DNA of 64,000 nucleotides, taken from NCBI GenBank assembly GCA_036927565.1, contig JAYESD010000001.1:73055751-73119750 (forward strand), written 5' to 3'. Both the position numbers and the translations under genes were made by a program. Position 1 is the stretch's first letter. Each line of letters starts with the position of its first letter. Shown one piece after another: positions 1 through 12,109 of the stretch. Source of the stretch: Tuctoria greenei (lineage: Eukaryota > Streptophyta > Magnoliopsida > Poales > Poaceae). A model generated the notes under the pieces. The model was not told the DNA's origin. It searched no databases and was given only the letters and a program-made list of their open reading frames with translations.

Positions 1-1020
1 GAAGATTTGTTTGATCAGTTTCGGGGAGCATTTGTGTTCTCTAAGATTGATCTTCGTTCAGGTTACCATAAGTTGAAGATTCGACCATCAGATATTCCCA
101 AGACCACGTTTGTCTCTCGATACGGTGTTTATGAGTATACTGTTATGTCATTTGGGTTGACCAATGCTCCTTCTTACTTCATGTACCTCATGAACAAAGT
201 ATTTATGGAGTGCCTGGATAAATTTGTGGTTGTATTCATCGAAGACATCTTGATATTCTCCAAGAGTGAAGAAGAGCATGAGAAACACCTGAGGTTAGCA
301 CTACAGAAGCTTAGAGAGCACCAATTATATGCTAAACTCAGTAAGTGTGAGTTTTGGCTGAAGCAGGTGTCATTCTTGGGACATGTCATATCAGAAGGAG
401 GAATATCAGTGGATCCGGGCAAAGTGGCAGATGTTCTCAAGTGGGAGATGCCGGAAAATGTGGGACACATCAAAAGCTTTTTGGGAATGGCTGGTTACTA
501 TCGACGATTTATTGAGGGATTTTCAAAGATCTCTCGGCCGCTAACCAAGCTACTCGAGAAGGGACCTACATTCAAGTGGACACTGGAATGTGAAGCAAGC
601 TTTGCCGAATTGAAGAAAAGGTTGACCACTGCTCCAGTGTTGGTCATGCCAGATATGCAAAAGGAGTTATCGGTCTATTTTTATGCTTCTGGACAAGGAT
701 TGGGATGTGTGTCGATGCAAGAGGGACATGTGGTGGCATACGCCTCGAGACAACTCAAGAAGCATGAGAAGAATTATCCGACCCATGATCTGGAATTAGC
801 AAATGTGGTTCATGCACTGAAGATATGGAGACACTACCTGATCGGAAAAAGGATAGAAATCTACACCGACCATAGGAGCTTGAAGTACATCTTCACTTAG
901 CCAGACCTTAATCTATGCCAATGAAGGTGGTTAGAGCTCATTAATGACTTCAATGTTGGGATCAACTATCACCCTGGAAAGGCGAACGTGGTCGCAGACA
1001 CTTTGAGTAGGAAAACCCAA
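1..1020 (+). pseudogene. pol: Retro-1 reverse transcriptase-RNase H (broken)
   Basis: Residues read in frame from base 7 include the RT motifs FSKIDLRSGYH and MSFGLTNAP and the palm motif. The palm motif reads FIEDI here against FIDDI in Retro-2, so the first catalytic Asp is Glu. RNase H follows with YTDHRSLKYIF, but the family motif VYCDASGQG reads VYFYASGQG, which removes the first catalytic Asp. A stop at 898-900 ends the long frame; the same frame resumes beyond it through the conserved linker LSRKTQCNS near 1005-1031. It once copied element RNA into DNA in virus-like particles. The altered catalytic residues and stops show it is dead. Confidence 0.92.
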
Positions 1021-2545
1021 TGCAACAGTATGACGGTCCAGGCTTATCAACTGCAACTATGTGAAGAGTTTTCAATATTAAACCTGTGGATAGTGTCTAA
1101 TGACGATGCAGTAGTTATGGAAGTGGACTCCATGTTGGAACAAGACATTAGAGAAGGCCAAAAAGAGGATAAGAAGATCCAGAAACTTAAGAAGTTGATG
1201 AAGGCTGGCAAAGCCCCAGATTTTAGGGAAGATGAACATGGAACCTTGTGGTTAGGGAAGAGGATATGCGTGGCGAATGTCAAGGGGATCCGAGAGTTGA
1301 TATTGAGAGAAGCCCATGACTCGTACTACTCCATTCATCCTGGGAGTACCAAGATGTACCAAGACCTTAAGGATCGATACTGGTGGCTTGGTATGAAGCA
1401 TGATGTGGCCGAATATGTGTCAGTTAGTCAAGGCGGAACATTATAGACCTGCTGGACTACTTCAGCCCCTCATGGTACCCGAGTGGAAATGGGAAGAGAT
1501 AAGTATGGACTTTATTGTGCGATTGCTGAGGACCTAGTCAGGATACGACTCCATATGGGTTGTCGTGGACTGATCGACCAAAGTCGCTCACTTCATTCCG
1601 GTCAACTAAAGCTACAATGGTTCGCGGTTGGCAGAATTATACATGGCAAGAATTGTGTGTTTACACGGTGTTCCAAAGAAGTTAGTGTCTGATCGAGGTA
1701 CCCAGTTCACTTCAAGATTCTGGCAGAAGCTACATGAGTCAATGGACACTCGTCTAAATTTCAGCTCAGCGTATCACCCGCAGACGGATGGTCAGACAGA
1801 ACGCACCAATCAAATCTTGGAGGATATGCTGTGAGTGTGTGCCTTGATGAATAGTAAGAGTTGGGACAAGAATCTTCCCTACGCGGAATTTTCAAACAAC
1901 AACAGCTACCAAGCTAGTCTCAAGATGTCCCCGTTTGAGGCACTTTATGGGTGAAAGTGTAGGACACCTTTATTTTGGAATCAGACCAGAGAAGGTCAAG
2001 TGTTTGGACCGGAGATATTAAGAGAAGCATAACGACAAGTACAAGAGATCCGGAATAACCTGAAAATGGCGCAGTCAAGGCGGAAGAGTTACGCAGATGC
2101 TCGACATTGTGATCTAACCTTTGAGGTCGGAGACTTTGTGTATCTCAAGGTATCACCAGTAAGAGGTCTAAGACAATTCAAAGTGAAGGGAAAACTAGTA
2201 CCCCATTATATTGGTCCGTTTAAGATATTGGAGAGAAGAGGAGAAGTAGCCTATTGTCTCGAGCTACCTTCTCAACTGTCAGATGTGCATGATGTGTTCC
2301 ACGTGTCGCATCTAAAGAAATGTTTGAGAGTACCAGAGGAACAACTACCCATGGAGGCTATAAATGTGCAAGAGGATCTGTCTTACGCAGAACAACCAGT
2401 CAAGATTCTAGAGACATCACAACGTGTCATGAGGAACAAGACGATTCGCATGTGCAAAGTGCAGTGGAAGCATCACTCCGAGGCAGAAGCAACATGGGAG
2501 AGAGAAGAAGACATCAAGGCCGAGTTCCTCGACCTTTTCTCTTAG
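1021..2545 (+). pseudogene. pol: Retro-1 integrase and chromodomain (broken)
   Basis: The zinc-binding region of integrase is visible at about 1290-1440 (EAHDSYYSIHPGSTKMY), but a small deletion removes the Cys-x2-Cys pair that Retro-2 still has (LCDTCQ). The core follows in broken frames: SMDFIV near 1500, SDRGTQFTSRFWQ near 1690 and AYHPQTDGQTE near 1770, which carry the three acidic residues of the DDE site. Stops occur near 1446, 1540 and 1834. From 2066 the frame is open again through the integrase C-terminal segment to a chromodomain-like end (KVQWKHHSEAEATWE) and a stop at about 2543. Unlike Retro-2, this copy keeps the full chromodomain tail. Confidence 0.9.
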
Positions 2546-2570
2546 GACGTCCGAATCTCGGGGGCGAGAT

Positions 2571-2590
2571 TCCTTTTAAGGGGGGTAGAG
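2571..2590 (+). other. Polypurine tract of Retro-1
   Basis: A G-rich run (aaggggggtagag) sits directly before the LTR, where plus-strand DNA synthesis primes. The same tract flanks the 3' LTR of Retro-2 on the other strand at 35754-35769. Confidence 0.8.
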
Positions 2591-2591
2591 T

Positions 2592-5587
2592 TATAACACC
2601 CAAAATTTCAAGAAGTTTGAAATAAAGGGATTGAACTAGGAGTGCATCATGCTTTTTCCTTTGGTTTGAAAATTCAATTTCAAAATGCGCTAGAATTCGT
2701 TTGAAATTCGAAGAGAAATTCAAAATTGTATAAATAAATGAAGGAGAAAAGAGAAAACAAAATAAAAAGGAAAAATCGCCGTTTGGGCCAAATCGTGGCC
2801 GCCGGCCCAATTCCTTCCCCCTCCCCCTTTTTCCTTTTTCCCCTCCCGCTGGCCTGACCCCGCGGCGGCCCAAGGCCAGCCGCGCCTCCCTCTCCTTCCC
2901 CCCTCTTTCTCTGCGCACTAGGACCCGACCGTCAGAGCCTTCCTTCCTCCTCCCGACGCGCGCCCGACAGACGCCCCGCTAATGCCGCCCCGGTTCAAAT
3001 CGTCGGCAAGGTAATCCCCCCCCTTTTATGGCCCCGGTCGCCTTCCTTCGGGGGAAATTGCCTTCCTTACTTCGCCTCCCCCTCTCCCCCTATAAGTTCC
3101 CCACCCCCGAAGCTCTCAACCCTAGCCGCCGGTGCCAAGGTATGGCGACTCTGTTCTCGAGGCTCTCGTCGATAACCCCCCTTGATTTCTTGCTCAAATT
3201 GTCAGCCATGTCTGTAGGTACTCGCCGGACACTCTCATTCGGGGATTTCATCGCCACAGCCCCGACTCCGAAGGACTCCACCGAAGGCCGCCGCAGCTCG
3301 CCGTCGCCAACACCCCTCAGCTCTGCGACCCCATCGGTGAGCTCATCTCATCGCCCTCTCTCTTTTCCACCGAAGCCGCGCAGTCCGGGCCGCCGATTTG
3401 GCCGTTTGGCCAAACGCCAGCGAGCCTCGCCGCCGTGCTCCGAGCGCGCGCCCCGCGCCTAGGTGCACGCCACCCCTGGGGCGACGTGGCCCATCCTCGG
3501 CCGTCGATCTGAGGCTGACGGCCAAGATTAGAAGGGGCGTACCCCTTCGGTTATTTAAAATCTGGGCCGCACACTTTAGATCCAACGGCCTAGATTAAAT
3601 CCTGTTTGAACCGTTGGCCATTTTGCACGTAGCCACTTGCACGAATTTAAATTAATTACACTGAGGTCCTGTACTTTATGAGCTAGCCCCTGGACATTAA
3701 TTAATTTATGTTAGCACTATTAAAATGAATAAATATGGTGTTTTAGCCCCCGTTTTCACAATTAATTATGTTTTTAGCCTCTGTAAATTATGATTAACAC
3801 CATGGTTATGTTATAAAATATTTCTAGGCCCCTGTTCATGTCTGTTTTGCATAAAAACCCCTGTTTTAATTGTAAATTTTATAAAATCATATGATTGCTC
3901 TCTCTTTTTGCATAGATCACTTAGGTTATTGTTTTATTAGTATTTCCTAATCTGTTTAGGATAAAATAATGTATTTAATTTGCTGATTGTGCTGAATTCC
4001 TAATAAACCCATATAGACACTAAAATCCAAACTTCCACCCACACCACTAAACAGAGTCTTAACTAAGGACATAGTGTTGGCGACATAATTGCGTAGGTTT
4101 TCTTTTGTGTCTATATATTTGTGGTGTGCATTTATTCTCTTGTTTCTATTGTGTCCTGCTACTTTCCGTTCCGCATGCGATGATGTATTTAGAGTCGGTT
4201 CCCGAGCCGACTTACAATCTTCAGGACTACCACTTCACCGACCAACACTTCAAAGAAGGCAAGTTCCTTGACCATTTTTCACCTGTTTTATTAAGTTTTA
4301 GTTAGTTGCATGCTTAATAAAGTGGATCCTATTTACTGCACCCTTCCATATAATTCCTTGTCACCTGGTTGGTTTGGGTAGATGTTATTATTACTTTTAC
4401 GCTTAGTCATGCTTAGTTTTGGGAGGGAATTTCTCTACATACATGTTATAGTATTAGTTGTTGTGATCATTTATTGAGATTTGGTGAATTGAATTGTAGT
4501 GTATAGGAAGCTGGCGGGTTGGTTTGTTTGGTATGGTGCAGTACGCACGAGACCCGGGTTTTGGGGTATGAACCTTGCCAGATTCTCAGAACCGGTTTAT
4601 GGAGGAAGCCACTAAGCTTTATAGTATTGCCACAAGACTGTGTATGGGGCATCTTGTTCGATTAATTAGGCCTCTCCCGGCATAGTATTAGTGATTGGAT
4701 AGTCCGGGGAATTGGTTCAGGGTGTACTGCCTTGGGATCCGCATGGTTCAAGAGGGGGCAACTGGGGTGTTGAGTCGTGGTGTAACGGCTCACACTTTTG
4801 TACAGGGGTGAAACCTTAGAGGGCTAGTACGTGTCGGGAGAATCCTTTGTAAAGACCTCGTTGTGATCTTCTGGCCTCACACCAAAGGTAGTGTGAAATG
4901 TGGTTCACGACCACGGGCATCAGGGAGGTTTACTTAGTCCACCTAGCAACAGGGGATGAAATCACAGCTTGTGGGTAAAGGGTACATTCTCTGCAGAGAT
5001 TTAGAAACTGTCATGACAGCCATGCTCATGGACAAGAGCAGCTTGATGTCCAATTAATAATTAGTCAATGATTGGGAATGGTGGTTTGGTTGGTTTGGTT
5101 TTGGCTTATACATGGGTTATGGTTGGGTTCTCTCACCTAGAAGTAGGCGCTAATGAAAGCTAAGGATAGGATGTAATGCTATAGTGCTTAACCCTAATTT
5201 GGCCCTCCTTTCTAACAATCTGCATGTCATCTCTTTCCCACTTGCCGAGTACCGTTGGTACTCAAACTTTCTTGTTGCTTATCTTTCCTCAGTCTACAAT
5301 GTAGAAGAGGTGGAGAATGAAGACTTCTTCGCTGATCCGGACGAGACGTTCTAGGCTGCGCAACCCCCGGGCAACGCCTGTGCATGGAGCCACACTAGTT
5401 TACTTTTCCGCTATTTTGCTTTGTAATCTTATGTTAGACCTACGGGTCATTATGGTAAGACATTTATGTATTCGAACATGGCTTGTAATAAATGATATTA
5501 CACTTTCGTCTACACATGTATGATGTGAACCGATCCTGGCATACATGTGGAAGTCATCCGGTTGTCTTGTTGGGACTGGGTGTGACA
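2592..5587 (+). repeat. LTR of Retro-1 (about 3.0 kb)
   Basis: The LTR runs from a mutated start (TATAACACCC in place of TGTAACACCC) to ...GGTGTGACA. The same sequence occurs on the opposite strand as both LTRs of Retro-2 (32705-35752 and 50991-54004). This copy differs from them by many substitutions and indels, whereas those two are close to each other. Retro-1 is therefore the older insertion. The 5' part is very GC-rich (2800-3600) and the centre AT-rich (3640-4100). The short open frames inside recur in each copy and are not genes. Confidence 0.92.
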
Positions 5588-7109
5588 GTTTATAAGGTGT
5601 ACACGGAATAGAGATTAATGAAGTGTGGAAAATGAATTTGCTAAACGAACAGCACTGGTTCTAAATAAAGGCCACCACTTGAGTTTGGATAGAATGAAAT
5701 TGATATTCTGATGAACCTGAGGAATGGTCTGGTGGAATGGGAGAAGCAGCGAGATGGCTAGGCGATGAGGCGGCGTGGAGGCACTGCTGTTTTGCATCGA
5801 AAATAAAAATTCCCCCGTGGCAGCTTGGGGAAGTATGGGGCAGCCTCTGGACGCCTCAGGCTGCTGAAGGAGAGGTTGACGAAGCTCTTGGCGAGCTCAA
5901 CCGACCAAAGGATAGAGAAGAAGAGATCAAGCAATGCTGACGCACAACGGCATGACCCGTCTGAACGAGGGGGGGGGGGGGGAATTCGTCCTGGTCGCGG
6001 GAGGAAGGAGGAAGGGAGCCTCGTGGCGCCTCTGGATGTAGGAGGAGATGCCAGCACAGCTTCCTTGCAAAACGGCCAGGCAGGGGAGCAAGAGGGAGCA
6101 CTGGCGACACCACAGCGGCAAGGCGATGGTTCGATCGTGTTGAGCAGAGAAAACCAAAAGTTGAGCAGGGAGCAGTGTTTTCTGTTTTGGTCGAGGAAAT
6201 AACACACGAGAGAGAAGAGGATTAGGGCGAGGCATCGAGCTGGAGAGGAGAGCGGCAAGCAGTTGTGTGGCTGCTGCCTGCGCTTGTGGCATGCCCGCGT
6301 CAAATAGAGGAGGCGGTAAGTTGTTCTGAGTCTTTGTCAGGTGGCCCTGGCCAGTAGGTCCCCCCCCCCCCCCTATTCTCATCTTTTTTTATCACTAGAA
6401 AATAATAGGTGAAAGGCAATAAAAATGCTACAATTTCACAGCTTAGTTAAATAATGTATAACGACATAGAATATGAAATCAAATTTGCATGTGGAGCAAC
6501 TTGATTTTTAAAATTTAAATTGAAATTCAAATCATACTTTCAAATATTTCACTTCGCGTGCACCTATAATTTATAATATTCTTGTATGGTATTACTAATT
6601 TTTGATAGGTTCCAATGTGATATAGAATCTTGATTTCTGTCTATGTCGAGGTTGCAACTTGAATAAGAGTTATAATTCAAGTGCTCAGCATTAACTTGAA
6701 ATATTTAAACAAAAATCTTCTTGTTATATACTAGCTGATTACATTGGAACACTTAATCTGTTATCAATACCACTTTAGCTAATCCAAAGCTTATATTTGA
6801 ATATATTTGATTTAGCACTAAAATCTTTGCCTTAGCTTGGCATTTTTCTATTAAATTAGGTTTTAAAATTAAAACTTGGCCTTGTTTTTTGAGTTGACAT
6901 TCTTATGATCTCATTATTTTGTACTTGTTTTATTTGATTTCACTCATACACGGAGCATTTTACAAAGTATGTCTAAAGCCCTTAAAAGAGAATATTTTAA
7001 AATCATTTATTAATTATTGCAATTTCTTTGAGTTGATTTTATGATCTAACTTTAAAATTTTCATGTTCAGATTTTTTGCATTCTTGCTATTGTTTTTTTT
7101 CAAATGTGA
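5588..7109. other. No recognised gene; GC-rich block with G and C homopolymers, then AT-rich DNA
   Basis: Bases 5740-6380 are GC-rich with long overlapping open frames on both strands, a run of 13 G at 5970 and a run of 14 C at 6360. No reading frame shows a domain I know. It could be an old first exon or UTR, or part of the CACTA relic that ends at 8660. Bases 6380-7109 are AT-rich and I see nothing in them. Confidence 0.4.
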
Positions 7110-7510
7110 GCTGTTACATAAACCCCACCAAGAGTGACTGAGAGGAACGTGCTTATGACGAGACGCGACGTCCCAATTCAGACGAAATTTTGGCAGCATA
7201 ACCCTGCTGTTCTCCAACTGCACGCTTGGAAATGGTACAGCAGAGAACATTAGGGTTACGCCATCGAAATCTTGTCCGGATCCAGATCCCGCGTCTCGTC
7301 ATAAGCATACCCCCTCGGTCACTCCCAGGCTGTCCGAAAAGGACAATTTCGAACCAACTCGCCTCACATGCGCAACACATGTGAGACGGGCCGGTTCGAA
7401 ACGAGTGATGCATATTGTATAAGTTACGTTAATCTTTCATTTTTGAGTAATTTACGAGAGAGAGTAAAGAACAAGTGAGGAAGGAGGAAAGAACGAGAGA
7501 GAGATAGGGG
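7110..7510. repeat. Dispersed foldback repeat R, copy 1
   Basis: This segment matches 46255-46680 inside CACTA-C over about 400 bases. It contains a long imperfect inverted repeat with arms at 7130-7210 and 7235-7325: agagtgac...gacgagacgcg on one side and cgcgtctcgtc...cggtcactc on the other. A second small hairpin follows near 7360-7390 (cctcacatg / catgtgag). Purine-rich DNA closes both copies. I cannot name the element. The TGT(C/T)AC start upstream of both copies would fit a solo LTR fragment. Confidence 0.7.
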
Positions 7511-7519
7511 ATTGGATCA

Positions 7520-8384
7520 GCAGTCCTAAGTTATGCCCCATCTGGGCCCACCGTTGACGGCCGAATGGCTTTACGGGATAGTCCATTGGGTCCCGCTGTC
7601 CTCACTATAGCTTTTGGCCTCCATGCCCGTCTATATGTATAATTGGCTACTAAATGGGTTGTGTCGGGCCATAAATTGGCTTTTCCAGGTCGAGCCGACC
7701 CGAAGCCCATTTATTTACATATCGTAAATAAACACTCAAGCAATCAAAGTAATGAAAAAAATTAAACTATTAAACAACCCTAAGTACTAAAGAATTCATG
7801 TACTAAACATACTAATATAAAAAATAGCAATTACTAATTAGTAATTGCTAAACAATTTCTAATTGAAAAAAAAACTACTTACTAAACTACTGCTAATTGC
7901 TAAACAATTGGTAATTGAAAAAAAAAAACTACTAATTAGTAATTCCTATACAATTTCTTATAGAAAAAACTACTTACTAAAAAATTGATAATTGCTATAA
8001 AAACTACTTACTAAACAATTTCTAATTGAAAAAAAAAGGAAAACACCGATCTTGGGTCGGCACGACCATGGCCAGCGATGGAGGATGGCGTGGGGGGCGC
8101 CGACAGCTGGCCATAGCCATCGGCTGAGAGGGGTTGGCCATACCTGCCTGGTGTGGTGCTGCGGGTGAGGAGGGAGGCAGCGCGGCGGTGAGGTGGTGGC
8201 GGGGGCTGCACAACGGGGGCGGCACAACGGAGGCAGCACGGTGTGGGCACGGCTCGAGCGGCGGTAGTTCGACAAGGGAAGGTGGCGGCGGCTCGAGCGA
8301 GGAGGAAGACACTCTTCGCCCGCAGCAGTGTGAGGAGGAAGAGGCGCACATGGTTTGGGCCGCGCGCGTGGGCCTCGGGCTGTA
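7520..8384. other. Interior of CACTA-B relic: AT-rich tandem repeats and GC-rich block
   Basis: Bases 7795-8036 hold about three imperfect tandem units of roughly 75 bases built on ctaattgctaaacaatt and poly-A. Bases 8040-8384 are GC-rich with frames open on both strands but no recognisable product. A GC-rich block just inside a terminal repeat zone is also seen in CACTA-C (47435-48300), so I assign this stretch to the same relic as the CACTA end at 8660. No left terminus was found. Confidence 0.45.
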
Positions 8385-8660
8385 GGGTTATTGCCTTTAT
8401 TTATGACGGCCCCGTAACTTACGTCGGCCTAGGGTTGGGCCGCCGTAGATAAGCTAACTTACATCGGCCTAGTTTGGGTCAACGTAAGTTAGCTATTGAA
8501 CTCCGATGGTTTGGTTACTTACGACATTCCTAGACCTGTGGTCGACGTAAGTTAGCTAACTTACGTCGGCTACCGTGAGCCGACGTGAGTTAGCTTACGT
8601 ACAACAGCTGACCCACATAAATTACTTCAGCCGTCGTAAGGTGTCAGGTTTCCTGTAGTG
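8385..8660. mobile_element. Right terminal region of CACTA-B (relic)
   Basis: The motif acttacgtcggc and its complement recur about ten times in 8400-8640, the usual layout of CACTA subterminal transposase-binding repeats. The block ends in tttcctgtagtg at 8649-8660, the complement of the CACTACAGGAAA terminus. CACTA-C has the same terminus but a different subterminal motif (tttgcgacggc), so this is another family. The left end is missing, so TSDs cannot be tested. Confidence 0.8.
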
Positions 8661-9999
8661 CAGGAAAATAGAAAGGAAAGGAGTTTGAACCTGTTGACAC
8701 CTATTATTTTTAAGCTTCAAATAGGGCTGAACCGACAAAATTTGGGGACCCGTACAAAATATTGAAATTTTTCATAGATTTATAAAAAAATAGTATCGTT
8801 AATCTATATATTTTAATAACACTTTAAATAACAATAGATTAAAATAAGGAACATAACTATTATTCTATTTTTACCTCTTCATGCATAATGTTTATCCAAA
8901 TAGACTCATTCATTTTAGTTTTTTAGTAATTTTAAAAATGAAATCTTCAATTATATGCTCATATTCAACCTTTTTCAAATTCACTCTCAAATGATATTGT
9001 GGCCAAATCAGCGAGTCTTTGTTGTGTTATTGTAAAAGAATAATATATTAAAATCCCTGATATGTTTTTCTTATTGTTATTAAAATGATGAAGAAAACAA
9101 CTGTATAAAAATATAACCAGACCTGCAACAAGATGAAGATGGGAGAAGACGTCAGACTGCGTAGGTTCTTTGTGGAAAAAAAGACTGCCTCGTTTTGTTC
9201 GGTCAGGACAGAGTAGAGACTCGACGGCCACTAGGCTGCACCTGGCCAGCATTAAGCATCCTGGTCACCTGGGCTGTGCGATGACTGGCCCATGTGGGCC
9301 TGAGTGAATCGCCTGCACATGCAGCGATTCTGCCTGGCCTTTGCCCGATGCATGGATGGTTGCACCAGCGACCTATATGCTGGACATATAAACTACAAAG
9401 GAAAAGAAGAGGCTCCTAGCAAATGGCAGCCCTGTGTGGTCGCACGGGCCACACACCCCTTCGCCCAGGCATGGCTCCAAATAAATATGTTTGCAAGAGG
9501 TAACCTCACCAAACTCATAAGGAGGTAACCATATCCACATGTTTTCATTCCATCCCTTTAAACAAACATGCGATGGGATCATTCCATTCTTCATAATCCT
9601 TCAAACAAACAAAAAACAGGGTTCATCTCATAAATTCAAACAAATGTAAAAATGAGTCCATCCTATCCCTAAAAACATGGATAGATCTAACAATCCCACA
9701 TTGTCCTCAAACCAAACGCATCCTTATTTAGCACATATTGTGATGGCACCTAGCAACCAACTGATAAGCACACGTAGACAACAAATTTAACACCCGAAGA
9801 TCATGGGGAAAATTGAAAAACAATATCACAAAATGATGCAATTTTACTGGCCACAGAGATGTTTAATATTTTTATCATTCGACAAAAATAAAATGAGTCA
9901 ATGACAGTTTTGATCCATAACACTCAAACTATTCAGACAGGATCTGTCCTCAACAATGCCATTGTCTTGATTACAAATTATTCATTTAGCCAAGATGAT
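8661..9999. other. No recognised gene
   Basis: AT-rich DNA with only short frames. Bases 9530-9720 end in ...ccaaacgcatcc, which resembles a Tourist/Harbinger-type MITE end, but I could not pair it with a left terminus. The region lies just 3' of the defensin-like gene. Confidence 0.4.
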
Positions 10000-10016
10000 T
10001 TTGCCTTGGATGTCTT

Positions 10017-10462
10017 TTACCGACAGACCAGGCAGTAACATAGACCCTTGATCCCTTCTCCGATACAATAGTATTGGCTCACTTTAGATTTATGTAACAG
10101 GGCCTCAATCTCACAGTCTGACTTGCAAGACCAATTTTTGCAGAATGGAGCAACAAGTTTTGCATAGCCACAGCTGCCTGCAAGCAAAATAAGTACAGGC
10201 GCATGTTATCATGAAACTACAATAATCTGTCTCAAGTGATGTTAACTACATGAAAATGTAACGAGATAATGTTAAGGATTATCAGCTGAGTATGGAAAAA
10301 ACCAGAAAAAAATAATGAAAATCTATATATCCTAGATCCGATTATCATTGAATTAATAAACAGGAACACAATGCATGAAAAGTAATACAAACCAGTCGTA
10401 TGATCTACGTGTAGCATGAGCACTAGAAGAAGGCAGCAGAGAGTGGTGTATTTAATATTCAT
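10017..10462 (-). CDS. Defensin-like cysteine-rich secreted peptide (two exons)
   Basis: Exon 1 is 10393-10462 and exon 2 is 10017-10177 on the minus strand. The intron 10178-10392 has GT...AG ends, and the phase matches exactly (one base plus two bases make a Gly codon). The product is 76 residues. Residues 1-24 are a signal peptide (Met, charged, then CCLLLVLML). The mature part holds eight cysteines in the pattern C-x9-C-x4-C-x3-C-x15-C-x8-C-x1-C-x2-C, with the paired C-x-C near the end that is common in defensin-like (DEFL/LCR) families. Such peptides are secreted and act in defence or reproduction; which applies here is unknown. A TATA box lies 62-72 bases upstream of the ATG. Frame, splice sites and signal peptide are all intact. 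The exons are too short to appear as long open frames. Confidence 0.82.
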
Positions 10463-10523
10463 GGTGTTCGGTATGAGGATAAAATGGTAGCCACAGCTCA
10501 AGGGCACACGGTGTATGAGGATG

Positions 10524-10534
10524 TATTTATAGCC
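10524..10534 (-). promoter_or_regulatory. TATA box of the defensin-like gene
   Basis: On the minus strand the sequence reads GGCTATAAATACAT, a strong plant TATA box about 65 bases upstream of the start codon at 10462. That leaves a leader of roughly 30 bases. Confidence 0.65.
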
Positions 10535-10562
10535 AAATACCATGTCTTCCTTCTCCTCCATG

Positions 10563-11735
10563 TCAAAGACGATAGAATAGTAAGTAAATTTTTTTAATGT
10601 TTGGATATTTATTAGTGAAGGAATTAATTCGGATCTTATTTTTCCATTTTTCTATTTTGGCGATCAACTAATGGATATAACATGGCTATATTTAATTTGT
10701 AATTTCTGGAATTTAATTGGGCTAAATAAGGCATGCATTTTGTTATAGAATCCATTTGATATTTTAGGAATTTTCTTGAATTTTTATTACTGAAAAGGGC
10801 TTTTACAATCCTGTCTGCATTAGGTGTCTGGCTTTATCAGTTTTATTGAGTGTACCAAAGCTGACAAGTGGACCCATCATGATTGGGGCCCTAGGGGGCA
10901 CTGTTTCGTTGACAATGGCCATAACTCCTTGGGTGTATGTGCGTGTTGTCTACATGAACCTAGTGTCCTAGTGCATGGGCTCTCTGTGGATCTAGGGTCC
11001 AATGGACAAAGTCTATTCAGGAGTAGGGCTGTGGGTGCGGGGTGGCCAGGCGCGCACTGCGCCACTGCGTTGATGTGCCTTCTGGCGTGGTCGGCCAGCA
11101 GGACACCGCTAGCTCGGCAGGATGGCCGGACCGGAGCACGTCGCGGTGGCACATTAATGACGGACCACGCGAACCAATATTTATTGCCACAAAATCGGTA
11201 CGCTAGCATTATACTCGGTACAAAAACTCCTTTTCAGGTGTGGTGGCATAAAGCCAATGGCCGACGTGGTGGTTCGACCTCGCCTGATGAAGCACTACGA
11301 TGGATCCTCACATAAACACGTGCGCGGATGAGTTCCTTCGTGATTGAGCATTTGGGTACGTGCACACTGGTGCCTGGATGTATGAAAGGGTTCGGGTTTA
11401 ATAGCTATAATTTTAAAATTGGATTAAATCATTATATATTTATTTTTTTGTCAAAATTTTGAACTAAAATTAAGTTCTAAAAAAAGTGTATATCTATGTA
11501 TTGCTGGGTCAGAGCTAGATCTTTTTTTATCAGGAGCAGCAGCAATCAATTTAACTTAGAAACATTTAACTAATAGTCTCATGAATCAAATGTTCGGACG
11601 ACACATTAGTAACACTAGGATGCAAAAGGAAACAGGGATGGAGCTCCAAGAGGGGCTTATCTACTATTGTAAGTTTCAGGCACGATATTAACAAAAGACT
11701 TGAGTAACTATGGACTTATTCCCCTTCGATCCTCT
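10563..11735. other. Upstream flank of the defensin-like gene; no recognised gene
   Basis: AT-rich DNA apart from 10830-11330, which is GC-richer with a 163-codon open frame that has no recognisable domain and an equally open complement. I do not call it a gene. The last bases (CTT, 11736-11738) are the left target duplication of CACTA-A. Confidence 0.4.
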
Positions 11736-11738
11736 CTT

Positions 11739-12109
11739 GACTACTACAAAAAGCATTTTCGCAGGCGCCTCAATTTTTCAAACATAGGTGGTCCTTAAAA
11801 AATGCCATTGTGATGACGAATGATACAATAACCGCCTGTGATGACTGAACATCACATGCGGATTTTAAGAAACAACCGCCTGGGTAAGTACATTATTTTC
11901 TCAGGCGGTTATTAATTAAGAACCGCCTGTGATGTAGCAAACATCACATGCGGTTCTTAATTAATAACCGTCTGAGTAAATACATGATTTTTATGGGCGG
12001 TCATTATTTTAGAACCGTATGTACTAGTTTAATCATCACAAGCGGTTTTTATTGAAGAACCACATGGGGAATGTCATTGTTTTCACAGACTGCTTATTAA
12101 TTAAGAATC
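11739..12109. repeat. Left subterminal repeats of CACTA-A
   Basis: Motifs such as aaccgcctgtgat and atcacatgcggttctta alternate on both strands at least six times, so that neighbours can pair as small hairpins. They match the right-end repeats at 26050-26480 and the internal motifs at 17690-20260. In En/Spm such repeats bind the tnpA product. Confidence 0.8.

Larger units (their letters stand above)
1..5587 (+). mobile_element. Retro-1: 3' part of a Tekay-like Ty3/gypsy chromovirus (old, broken)
   Basis: The window opens inside the reverse transcriptase of a Ty3/gypsy element. Reverse transcriptase, RNase H, integrase and a chromodomain-like tail follow in order on the plus strand, then a polypurine tract and a 3 kb LTR. 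The domain order and the C-terminal chromodomain mark a chromovirus; LTR size and coding similarity place it with Retro-2 (32705-54004), a full member of the same family. Its 5' LTR, gag and protease lie outside the window. The coding region has many stops and small deletions, so it cannot move on its own. Confidence 0.93.

Noticed and set aside
4089..4305. Short frames (MRRFSFV..., MCLYICG...) that recur at 34002-34218 and 52288-52504
   Set aside because: They recur because they lie in LTR copies. Recurrence is due to the repeat; no sign of selection on the frame is visible.
5758..6382. Overlapping frames of 125-181 codons on both strands
   Set aside because: GC-rich DNA with homopolymers; no domain in any frame and none favoured over the others.
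8965..9252. 95-codon minus-strand frame
   Set aside because: No domain or signal peptide and AT-rich codon use unlike the nearby genes.
10824..11315. 163-codon plus-strand frame
   Set aside because: No recognisable domain, the complement is equally open, and there is no promoter or splice context.
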